Origin: a bacterium
Lineage (GTDB): Bacteria > Patescibacteriota > Minisyncoccia > UBA6257 > JAGOQP01
Direction: 5' to 3'
NCBI GenBank assembly: GCA_021812345.1
Contig: JAKANP010000006.1
Coordinates: 1-40,985, forward strand
DNA length: 40,985 nt
The position numbers and the translations under genes are program-made. The stretch's first letter is position 1. Every line of letters begins with the position of its first letter. Positions 9,301 to 17,077 of the stretch are shown here, piece by piece. The notes beneath the pieces are model-generated. The model was given only the letters and a program-made list of their open reading frames with translations, did not search any database and was not told the DNA's origin.

Positions 9301-10350
9301 ATGAATTACGGATTATTTCTGGCGACTTTAATAATGGTTTTTGGAGCGGCTTTGGCAGCGGGATATTTTTTGATTGTCAAAAAAACAAAAAAAGAAGAAA
9401 ATCCGCAAAATGCTGCATTTTTAATGATACAAAATCAACTTAATGAAATATCGCGAGTTGTGGATAATAAACTTGGAGAAACGCAGAAAGTAACTCTTCA
9501 CCAATTTCAAGAAAGCGCCAATATCATAAGAGATGTTACCGAAAAATTAACCAAACTGGACGAAACCAATAAGCAGGTTATTAATTTTGCCGATCAGTTA
9601 AAAAATTTGCAGGATATTTTAAAAAATCCCAAACAAAGAGGAATTTTGGGGGAATATTATTTGGAAACGGTTTTGAAAAATGTTTTTGCCCCCGGACAAT
9701 ATAGAATGCAATATGAATTTAGGGACGGAGTAATTGTGGATGCGGTAGTGTTTGTAAAAGATAAAATAATTCCGATTGATTCAAAATTCAGTTTGGAAAA
9801 TTACAACCGCATTTTGGGATCTCATGGGGACGAAAAAGAAAGATTTGAATTGGCTTTTGCTCAAGATTTAAAAAATAGAATTGACGAAACTTCAAAATAT
9901 GTGAAACCCGAAGAAGGAACTATGGATTTTGCGTTTATGTTTATTCCATCCGAGGCGGTTTATTATGATTTATTGATAAATAAAGTTGGAGCTATTAAAT
10001 CCAATACGCGCGATTTGGTGGCCTATGCCTGGGAGAAAAAGGTAATGATTGTTTCTCCGACAACATTCTTGGCTTATTTGCAGACCGTGCTTCAGGGACT
10101 CAAAGCTCTTCAGATAGAAGAAGGAGCAAAAGAAATAAGAAAAAGAGTGGAGGATTTAAGTAAACATCTTTCGGCAGTTGATTTATATATGAATAAACTT
10201 GGAGGACATTTGACTACTACAGTCGGCGCTTTCAATGCCACCCACAAAGAACTTGGAAAAATAGATAAGGATGTTTTAAAAATCACCGGAGAATCCGCGG
10301 GAGTTGAAGTCAGTCAAATAGAAAAGCCGACAATGTCTGACGAAGAATAA
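9301..10350 (+). CDS. rmuC: RmuC-family DNA recombination protein
   Basis: N-terminal TM; GILGEYYLETVLKNVFAPGQYRMQYEF...VDAVVFVKDKIIPIDSKFSLENY...VMIVSPTTFLAYLQTVLQGLKAL. Confidence 0.92.
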   Translation: MNYGLFLATLIMVFGAALAAGYFLIVKKTKKEENPQNAAFLMIQNQLNEISRVVDNKLGETQKVTLHQFQESANIIRDVTEKLTKLDETNKQVINFADQLKNLQDILKNPKQRGILGEYYLETVLKNVFAPGQYRMQYEFRDGVIVDAVVFVKDKIIPIDSKFSLENYNRILGSHGDEKERFELAFAQDLKNRIDETSKYVKPEEGTMDFAFMFIPSEAVYYDLLINKVGAIKSNTRDLVAYAWEKKVMIVSPTTFLAYLQTVLQGLKALQIEEGAKEIRKRVEDLSKHLSAVDLYMNKLGGHLTTTVGAFNATHKELGKIDKDVLKITGESAGVEVSQIEKPTMSDEE

Positions 10351-10442
10351 AATATGTGAATAAAATTATTTTATTTTTATATTGTTGATTTTGCTTTAAT
10401 TGAGTTTATAATTTTATTAGAACTTGATAAAAAGGAGGATTA

Positions 10443-10685
10443 ATGCCCGGAATGGCCGATTTTGTTTGGAATGTTGTCGTTTTAACTTTTGTGAGTTTGA
10501 ATTTATTTGCGCTTTATTCTTTTCATCTGAAAAATAACAACAAGAATCGTTTTGAATCGGCAAAGATATTATTTGTCGGATTTTCAATAATTGTTACGGC
10601 CGCTTTTTGTCTTTTTATGAAAGCCAAAAATGATGCTATTTGGAGGGCATTAATTGAGCTGTTAAAAACTCGGATGACAAATTGA
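10443..10685 (+). CDS. Small two-TM membrane protein
   Basis: ORF with SD AAAAAGGAGG; hydrophobic segments. Confidence 0.6.
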   Translation: MPGMADFVWNVVVLTFVSLNLFALYSFHLKNNNKNRFESAKILFVGFSIIVTAAFCLFMKAKNDAIWRALIELLKTRMTN

Positions 10686-10819
10686 TTGTTGTCTAAAATC
10701 AAAACCGCTTTGATATTTTAAAGCGGTATTATTTTTTATTTAGGGTGTTGACTTTTTTCTATTGACGATTAAAATCTTTATACAAAAACGATTTATAATT
10801 ATTTAATTAAAATAAAAAT

Positions 10820-11110
10820 ATGAATTTACAACCTTTGTCCAGTCATATTCTCATTCAACCTCTTGAAAGTGAGAAAACAACCAAATCGGGGATTGTTCTT
10901 CCCGAAAACTCATCCGAAAAGCCGACTAAGGGGAAAATTATTGCTGTCGGTCCGGGGAAAAAAGATGAAAAAGGACAACTTATCCCGATGAATGTCAAAG
11001 TTGGGGATTTGGTTTTATTTAAAAAATATGGACCCGATGAAATAGAAATGGACGGAATAAAATATCTCATGGGAGATGAAGACGATGTTTTGGCTATCAT
11101 AACGGAATAA
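10820..11110 (+). CDS. groES: Co-chaperonin GroES
   Basis: LQPLSSHILIQPLESEKTTKSGIVLPENSSEKPTKGKIIAVGPGK...DLVLFKKYGPDEIEMDGIKYLMGDEDDVLAII. Confidence 0.97.
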   Translation: MNLQPLSSHILIQPLESEKTTKSGIVLPENSSEKPTKGKIIAVGPGKKDEKGQLIPMNVKVGDLVLFKKYGPDEIEMDGIKYLMGDEDDVLAIITE

Positions 11111-11196
11111 TTTTTTGGATTGATCATAAAAATATTTCTTTAGAAAATATAAAATAAATTTCATAATATAAAATAAATTAATAAATCTTTTAAAAT

Positions 11197-12834
11197 ATGG
11201 CAAAAAAAATATTATTTAACGATGAAGCAAGAATTGCGATAAAAAGAGGAATAGACAAATTAGCCGAAGCGGTAAAAATGACGCTTGGTCCTCGCGGAAG
11301 AGCGGTGGTTATTGAAAAAGGATATGGAGCTCCGCAAGTAACTTTTGACGGCGTTACGGTTGCCAAAGAAATAGAGCTTGAAGATAAATATGAAAATCTT
11401 GGAGCGGATTTTATTAAACAAGCGGCCGATAAAACCAATGATGGTGTCGGAGATGGAACCACAACTTCTGTTGTTTTGTCGTATGCCATGATTAATGAAG
11501 GAGAGAGATTGATAAAAGAAAAAGGATTTAATGTTATCCAATTGTCCGAGGCACTAAAAAAAATGAGCCAAAGCGTTGTGAAAGAACTTGAATCGCAAAA
11601 AGAACTTATTAATGATAATAAAAAAATAGAAGAAGTTGCTACTTTATCGGCTAAAGACGAAGAAATCGGTAAAAAAATATCCGAAGTAATGTCAAAAATA
11701 GGCAAAGAGGGAGTAGTCACGGTTGAAGATTACAATGGTATAGGCATTAGCCATGAAATGGTGGAAGGAATGCAGTTTGATAGAGGCTACGTTTCGGCTT
11801 ATATGGTGACTAATTCTGAAAAAATGGAAAGCGCATTGGAAGATCCGTATATTTTAATAACCGATAAAAAAATATCAGCTATAAACGAAATCTTGCCGAT
11901 TTTGGAAAAAGTCGTTAAGACCGGAAAAAAAGAAATGGTAATAATTGCCGACGACGTTGATGGAGAAGCGCTAACCACTTTGGTGGTTAATAAATTAAGA
12001 GGGATTTTTTCCGTGTTGGCGGTAAAAGCTCCCGGTTTTGGAGACAGAAAAAAAGAAATGCTTGCCGATATTTGTGCCGTGACCGGAGCGGAATTTATCT
12101 CCGATGAAACCGGAAAGAAAATTGAAAATATGGAAGTTTCCGATTTAGGGAGCGCTCGCAGAGTTGTTTCCACAAAAGACAACACGACTATTGTTGACGG
12201 CAAAGGCGGTAAAGAATCAGTTGAAGAGAGAATTATTCAAATAAAAAATCAGATTAAAAAAGCCGATTCCGATTTTGATAAGGAAAAATTACAGGAAAGA
12301 TTGGGAAAGCTTTCGGGTGGAGTGGCGGTAATTAAAGTTGGAGCGCCAACCGAGTCGGCTCAAAAAGAATTAAAACAAAGAGTGGAAGATGCCGTTGCGG
12401 CAACTAAGGCGGCTATGGAAGAGGGAATTGTTCCCGGAGGAGGAATGGCTCTTTATAACATTTCTTTAAACAATATTCCCGAGATAAAAGATCTGGATGA
12501 GCATGTTGCCGACGCTTCAAAATCAATATTATTAAAAGCTCTTTGTTCTCCGCTTGAAGCAATTGTAAATAATAGTGGCGCTGATTTTGAGGAAGTTATA
12601 AAACAACTTAAAGATAGAAAGAAAAATAATCTTTGGTTTGGATTTAATGCCGTCACCAACAAAGTCGGTGATTTAAAAGAAGCGGGCATTATTGATCCGC
12701 TCAAAGTCACTAAAACCGCTTTTGTTAATGCTATTTCTGTTGCCGGAAATTATTTGACAATTGGCGCGGCAGTAACCGATATTCCCGAGAAAAAAGAAGA
12801 AAGCGCGGGAGAGCATATGCATGACAGTTACTAG
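11197..12834 (+). CDS. groEL: Chaperonin GroEL
   Basis: AVKMTLGPRGRAVVIEKGYGAPQVTFDGVTVAKEIELED...GDGTTTSVVLSYAM...EEGIVPGGGMAL. Confidence 0.98.
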   Translation: MAKKILFNDEARIAIKRGIDKLAEAVKMTLGPRGRAVVIEKGYGAPQVTFDGVTVAKEIELEDKYENLGADFIKQAADKTNDGVGDGTTTSVVLSYAMINEGERLIKEKGFNVIQLSEALKKMSQSVVKELESQKELINDNKKIEEVATLSAKDEEIGKKISEVMSKIGKEGVVTVEDYNGIGISHEMVEGMQFDRGYVSAYMVTNSEKMESALEDPYILITDKKISAINEILPILEKVVKTGKKEMVIIADDVDGEALTTLVVNKLRGIFSVLAVKAPGFGDRKKEMLADICAVTGAEFISDETGKKIENMEVSDLGSARRVVSTKDNTTIVDGKGGKESVEERIIQIKNQIKKADSDFDKEKLQERLGKLSGGVAVIKVGAPTESAQKELKQRVEDAVAATKAAMEEGIVPGGGMALYNISLNNIPEIKDLDEHVADASKSILLKALCSPLEAIVNNSGADFEEVIKQLKDRKKNNLWFGFNAVTNKVGDLKEAGIIDPLKVTKTAFVNAISVAGNYLTIGAAVTDIPEKKEESAGEHMHDSY

Positions 12835-12857
12835 GTCCATAATTTATTGTAACTTCT

Positions 12858-12880
12858 AAAACACCTTTTTAAGGTGTTTT
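12858..12880 (+). terminator. Rho-independent terminator after groEL
   Basis: AAACACCTT...AAGGTGTTT then TTATTG. Confidence 0.7.
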
Positions 12881-12937
12881 ATTGTTTTATTTGTGATATA
12901 ATTGAAAAACGTAATATTAAAATTAATAAAAAATAAT

Positions 12938-13501
12938 ATGGATTTTATATCAAGCAATTTTTTGTGGTTATTATTAGGTTTAGTTGTTTTGGCTTTTATT
13001 CTGGTCTATAACGGTCTTGTTAGAACGCGAACAAGAGTTAAAGAAGCGTGGGCTGATATCGAGGTTCAGTTAAAACGTCGATATGATTTGATCCCCAATC
13101 TTATTAACACTGTTAAGGGTTACGCTACTCACGAGCAAAAAGTTTTTGAAGATGTCACACAAGCCAGAGCAATGGCGATATCTTCAGGAAACGATAAATC
13201 GGCTTTAGCGGGAGCGGAAAATAATCTATCGGGAACATTAAAGAGTTTATTTGCCGTTGCCGAAAATTATCCCGACCTTAAAGCCAATCAAAACTTTCTT
13301 GATTTACAAAATGAACTGACCGACACCGAAGACAAAATTCAAGCCGCGCGCAGATTTTATAACAGTATGGTAATGGACTTGAACACCAGAGTTCAAACTT
13401 TTCCGATAAATCTTCTGGCTTCCATTTTTGGATTTAAGCAGGAAGAATTTTTTGGATTAGATAATGAAAGTGAAAAAAATCCGGTCGAAGTAAAATTTTA
13501 A
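12938..13501 (+). CDS. lemA: LemA family protein
   Basis: LVYNGLVRTRTRVKEAWADIEVQLKRRYDLIPNLINTVKGYATHEQKVFEDVTQARA; likely start MDFISSN. Confidence 0.95.
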   Translation: MDFISSNFLWLLLGLVVLAFILVYNGLVRTRTRVKEAWADIEVQLKRRYDLIPNLINTVKGYATHEQKVFEDVTQARAMAISSGNDKSALAGAENNLSGTLKSLFAVAENYPDLKANQNFLDLQNELTDTEDKIQAARRFYNSMVMDLNTRVQTFPINLLASIFGFKQEEFFGLDNESEKNPVEVKF

Positions 13502-13519
13502 AATATCAAAATTTATAAT

Positions 13520-13810
13520 ATGGATTTTATAATATCTCAATATTTTGGAAACATTTATTTCTTCTATCTTTTTGTTATTTGGTGTCTTGTTTGGAAAGGA
13601 CTAGCATTGTGGAAAGCGGCCAGAAGAGGAGAAAAATATTGGTTTGTGTTTTTATTAATTATAAACACACTCGGACTTCTTGAAATGCTTTACATTTTTG
13701 TCATAACTCAATGGCTCGATTCTAAAAAACACAAAAAAATTATGCACGAACATCATGAGCACGGCGAACACCACGAACATCATGAGCATCACGAGCACAA
13801 AGAGGAATAA
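13520..13810 (+). CDS. DUF5652-like membrane protein with His-rich C-terminal tail
   Basis: WCLVWKGLALWKAARRGEKYWFVFLLIINTLGLLEMLYIF...HEHHEHGEHHEHHEHHEHKEE. Confidence 0.75.
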   Translation: MDFIISQYFGNIYFFYLFVIWCLVWKGLALWKAARRGEKYWFVFLLIINTLGLLEMLYIFVITQWLDSKKHKKIMHEHHEHGEHHEHHEHHEHKEE

Positions 13811-13832
13811 AATATTATTTTAAATATTTTTT

Positions 13833-13863
13833 AAAAATGCCATTTTGTTCCACTGGCATTTTT
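13833..13863. terminator. Terminator hairpin
   Basis: AAAAATGCCA...TGGCATTTTT. Confidence 0.65.
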
Positions 13864-13888
13864 GTTTTTTATTTGATATAAACAAAAT

Positions 13889-14791
13889 ATGCAACCAACA
13901 CTTTATTCTTTTAAAGCTGAAAATGTCAGAAAAACATGGGCGATATTCATTGTTTTTTTGGTTATAGTCATCGGTTTGGGGTGGATTTTCGCTCAAACTT
14001 ATCAAAGTCCGGACATTCTTTATGTCGCGGTCATTTTCAGCATTTTGATGAATTTTATCGGATATTGGAAATCCGATTCAATCGCTTTAACGTTGGCTAA
14101 AGCGCGTCCGGCCGACCACGACAGCAATAAGGAACTTTATCATGTGGTTGAAAATTTATGTATTACCGCCGGTATTCCGATGCCTAAAATTTACATTATA
14201 GACGATGTCTCGGCCAATGCTTTTGCTACCGGAAGAAATCCTCAACATGCCAGCATCGCCGTTACCACCGGGCTTTTAAGTCGTCTTGATAAAACCGAAA
14301 TCGAAGGGGTAATCGCGCATGAATTATCGCACATAAGAAATTACGACATTCTTCTTTCAACCGTTGTGGTGGTTATGGTTGGATTTATTGCTATTATTTC
14401 AAATATTTTTACAAGGAGCATGTGGTTTGGAGCAAGGGACGACAGGGAAAACCCAAATTCAATTTTTGCCATCATTGGAATTATTGCCATGGTTTTAGCT
14501 CCGATAGCGGCGACTTTAATTCAGTTGTCAATTTCAAGAAAAAGAGAGTTCTTGGCCGATGCGTCAGGGGCTTTGCTTACAAGATATCCTGAAGGTTTGG
14601 CAAGCGCTTTGGAAAAAATATCTTCCGATGTTCCGATGAGGTCCGCTCAAGGCGCTACCGCTCATTTGTATTTTTCTAATCCCTTTAAAGCCGACAGTGT
14701 TGGACAAAACAAAATTTCTTTTATGGCTAAACTTTTTATGACTCATCCGCCAATAGAAGAAAGAATAAAAAAATTAAGAGAGATGGAATGA
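13889..14791 (+). CDS. htpX: M48 metalloprotease HtpX
   Basis: ANAFATGRNPQHASIAVTTGLLSRLDKTEIEGVIAHELSHIRNYDIL (HExxH); SRKREFLADASGALLTRYPEGLASALEKI. Confidence 0.96.
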   Translation: MQPTLYSFKAENVRKTWAIFIVFLVIVIGLGWIFAQTYQSPDILYVAVIFSILMNFIGYWKSDSIALTLAKARPADHDSNKELYHVVENLCITAGIPMPKIYIIDDVSANAFATGRNPQHASIAVTTGLLSRLDKTEIEGVIAHELSHIRNYDILLSTVVVVMVGFIAIISNIFTRSMWFGARDDRENPNSIFAIIGIIAMVLAPIAATLIQLSISRKREFLADASGALLTRYPEGLASALEKISSDVPMRSAQGATAHLYFSNPFKADSVGQNKISFMAKLFMTHPPIEERIKKLREME

Positions 14792-14798
14792 TTTTAAA

Positions 14799-15410
14799 AT
14801 GGATCACAAAATAAAAGAACTTGAAAAGCAAATAAGAATTTTAAAAAAAGAAAATGAAATTTTGATAAAAAATTCGGAAAGAGATTTTTTGACCGGACTT
14901 TACAATCGTTCCGGTTTTTTTAAAAGAGTAAGTGGCATAATAGAGGAGTATAAAAAAGAATTAAGAAATAAAAAATTTAAATTTGATAGGAATAAAATCG
15001 TTCGCAATTTGTCCGTAATTTTTTCGGACTTTGACGAATTGAAGAAGATTAATGATGTTTATGGGCATAAAGCGGGAGACAAGGCATTAAAAACTTTTGG
15101 TAATTTTTTGAGCAAGAATGTAAGGCCAATAGATTATGTCTGCAGGTGGGGAGGGGATGAATTTGTTATCGCCTTAATTGATGCCGATTGCCATCAGGCA
15201 AATTTGAAAATCACTTCTATTTTGAAAAAAATGGAAGATTTATCGATAATTGTTAACGGCAAAAAAATAAATTTAAGCGCCAGTTTTGGTTCTGCTTCTG
15301 TTGAAGATAACTGCTCCGGAGACGGGGAATCTCATTTGAATGTTTCTTTTGAAAACCTAATCAAGTTGGCCGATAAAAGAATGTATTCTCATAAAAAATC
15401 TTCCAGATAA
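14799..15410 (+). CDS. GGDEF-domain diguanylate cyclase
   Basis: DFLTGLYNRSGFFKRV...VIFSDFDELKKINDVYGHKAGDKAL...RPIDYVCRWGGDEFVIAL; GGDEF and RxxD I-site present; N-terminal coiled coil. Confidence 0.92.
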   Translation: MDHKIKELEKQIRILKKENEILIKNSERDFLTGLYNRSGFFKRVSGIIEEYKKELRNKKFKFDRNKIVRNLSVIFSDFDELKKINDVYGHKAGDKALKTFGNFLSKNVRPIDYVCRWGGDEFVIALIDADCHQANLKITSILKKMEDLSIIVNGKKINLSASFGSASVEDNCSGDGESHLNVSFENLIKLADKRMYSHKKSSR

Positions 15411-15454
15411 TTTTTTTATGGGTTATTAGGATCTGTTTGATGCTTTTTATTTTG

Positions 15455-15475
15455 TTGCGGAAGGGGAGGGATTCG
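15455..15475 (+). repeat. Left 21-bp direct repeat (tRNA-Ser 3'-end sequence; att-like)
   Basis: TTGCGGAAGGGGAGGGATTCG, identical to 19761-19781. Confidence 0.8.
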
Positions 15476-15598
15476 CCTACAAGTCCTCCCTCGTCGGTCA
15501 CTCGGTCGGCTCGCAGGCCGCCCCTCGTCCCGATTTATCGGGACTGTGGTCTTCGAATCCTCACGTCCCGAAAGCAGTTTCGGGATTCCCTTCCACAA
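15455..15598. pseudogene. tRNA-Ser 3'-end-derived remnants and hairpins
   Basis: GCGGAAGGGGAGGGATTCG at one end and GGGATTCCCTTCCACAAAATAAATACC at the other; internal hairpins TCCCGATTTATCGGGA and TCCCGAAA-GCAG-TTTCGGGA. Confidence 0.4.
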
Positions 15599-15840
15599 AA
15601 TAAATACCGCCATAAAGACGGGTATTATTTTGCGGTGTGTATTGGACGAAGTTCGAATGTATTTCGGACAAAATCCGCAGGATTTTGACGAATGACGCCT
15701 GCGCCTCGGACACGCTCGCGGACTCGCGTGTGCAAAAACCAAAAAATTTCCTTGCATTTTTCTCGCGCCTCCTCCCCCCACCCCTCCGCCACGAAGCGGA
15801 AGAATGAATGGAAAGGAAATTTTTGGTTTTGCTTCGCCGT
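15589..15840 (+). repeat. Left copy of 252-bp inverted repeat
   Basis: CCTTCCACAAAATAAATACCGCCATAAAGACGGG...GGTTTTGCTTCGCCGT; reverse-complement match to 19520-19771, divergent only in the centre. Confidence 0.9.
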
Positions 15841-15850
15841 TTCAGTCTCC

Positions 15851-15892
15851 GAAAAGAGCAATCTTATTTTAACATTTTTGTTTGCTCTTTTC
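15851..15892. terminator. Hairpin with 11-bp stem
   Basis: GAAAAGAGCAA...TTGCTCTTTTC. Confidence 0.5.
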
Positions 15893-16048
15893 TCCACCCT
15901 CACGGCGACCGAGGCGCTTCCTCTCCGCGTTTTGTGGTAACTCGAAACTTTGTGCCTCCGACCGAGTTCGGTGCTAACTCATAAAGCGGATTGTGCATGG
16001 CACAAACAAATCTGTATGTGCTTGCCCCGCCCGCCCTGTGCGCGCACA

Positions 16049-16091
16049 AATCCCCGCCGTTTTTAGGAAATATTATAAAACGGCGGGGATT
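16049..16091. terminator. Strong hairpin downstream of the SEC-C gene
   Basis: AATCCCCGCCGTTTT-(13 nt)-AAAACGGCGGGGATT, 15-bp perfect stem. Confidence 0.6.
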
Positions 16092-16097
16092 GCTCTC

Positions 16098-16997
16098 TTA
16101 GCCACATTGCAATAAAACACCAGGAAAATCTTTATGACTAACAATGTATCGAACAGGTAAATTTTTATCTCGTTTTTCTTCCGGTATAAATACAATAATC
16201 ATATTTTGTTTCAATTTTAGACTTAAGAGAAAAACGATGACTTCCTCACAAAACATACTCATGCTTTGCCAATATGACTCCAAAATCTCCTCAATGGTTT
16301 GATTGGGGGATGTTGGCAATCGAACTTGCACTTTATTGTTTGAATCAAGTGTGTACTGTAAATTCGGCAAATGCCATCCTTCATGTTCAATTTTATTGCG
16401 AAGATCATTGAAGGGTTCATACCATGTTGTCCGATTATGCTTCATGAATGCATCTAACCCCTTAAAACGTTCATCGTTCTCACTCAACACAAATTTTGCC
16501 AATCCTTTGCGAAATTTCTTCTCGTCATCTGTAAAAAGAAATCCAATATTTGACCCCATATATCGTGAATGTGCAATAAGGCTTCCTATTGCCATTTCGC
16601 CACGAATAAAGAAGTCCTTAAAGAAAATATTCATTTCATCCTCAATAGGTTCATTTACATCAATTTGGTTACCGTGGTATTTTCCGTCCTCGCCTTTTTC
16701 AACCGCCTCACGATGTTTGGAGATAAGTGCAACACATTTCTTTTTTACAATATTCATTTCAACCAGATTTTGAAAAACCGGACTAAAACTCTTGTCATAC
16801 TCTAATTGTTTATCTCTTCCATAAGCACAACTTCTGATATTACCAAGGCCAAATAAAAAACGAGTATAAAAATCATGGTCTTTACCCATATCGTATGCTT
16901 TGCGTAATACTCCAACTTCTCGAGGTTTGTTTATATGGCATTTTTTATATTTCAAACCACTTCCGCATGGACATTTTTCATTTCTTCCTGTTTTCAT
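16098..16997 (-). CDS. SEC-C motif protein with HEPN-like C-terminal region
   Basis: Start re-picked at MKTGRNEKCPCGSGLKYKKCH (SEC-C); FNDLRNKIEHEGW matches the HEPN Rx4-6H pattern. The track ORF extends to 17084. Confidence 0.75.
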   Translation of the reverse strand: MKTGRNEKCPCGSGLKYKKCHINKPREVGVLRKAYDMGKDHDFYTRFLFGLGNIRSCAYGRDKQLEYDKSFSPVFQNLVEMNIVKKKCVALISKHREAVEKGEDGKYHGNQIDVNEPIEDEMNIFFKDFFIRGEMAIGSLIAHSRYMGSNIGFLFTDDEKKFRKGLAKFVLSENDERFKGLDAFMKHNRTTWYEPFNDLRNKIEHEGWHLPNLQYTLDSNNKVQVRLPTSPNQTIEEILESYWQSMSMFCEEVIVFLLSLKLKQNMIIVFIPEEKRDKNLPVRYIVSHKDFPGVLLQCG

Positions 16998-17015
16998 TTT
17001 GTGGATAACTTCGCT

Positions 17016-17076
17016 TTGCCTTTCGGTTTCTGTTCGGTTATAATCAAATTGTAGCGCAAATAGATTTTCAACGCAA
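17016..17076. promoter_or_regulatory. Overlapping divergent promoters with 11-bp-period direct repeat (candidate operator)
   Basis: Plus: TTGCCT (17016-17021), 17 bp, TATAAT (17039-17044). Minus: TTGCGT (17076-17071), 17 bp, TACAAT (17053-17048). TTCGGTT at 17022-17028 and 17033-17039. Confidence 0.55.
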
Positions 17077-17077
17077 T

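Noticed and set aside
11260-12710. Long antisense ORFs opposite groEL
   Set aside because: Antisense frames of a strongly conserved gene; no RBS or domain support.
15416-15940. Overlapping ORFs on both strands (121, 83, 92, 82 aa)
   Set aside because: They lie in the inverted repeat and tRNA-derived composite; the same peptide (NPADFVRNTFELRPIHTAK) appears from both repeat copies, so this is repeat translation, not a gene.
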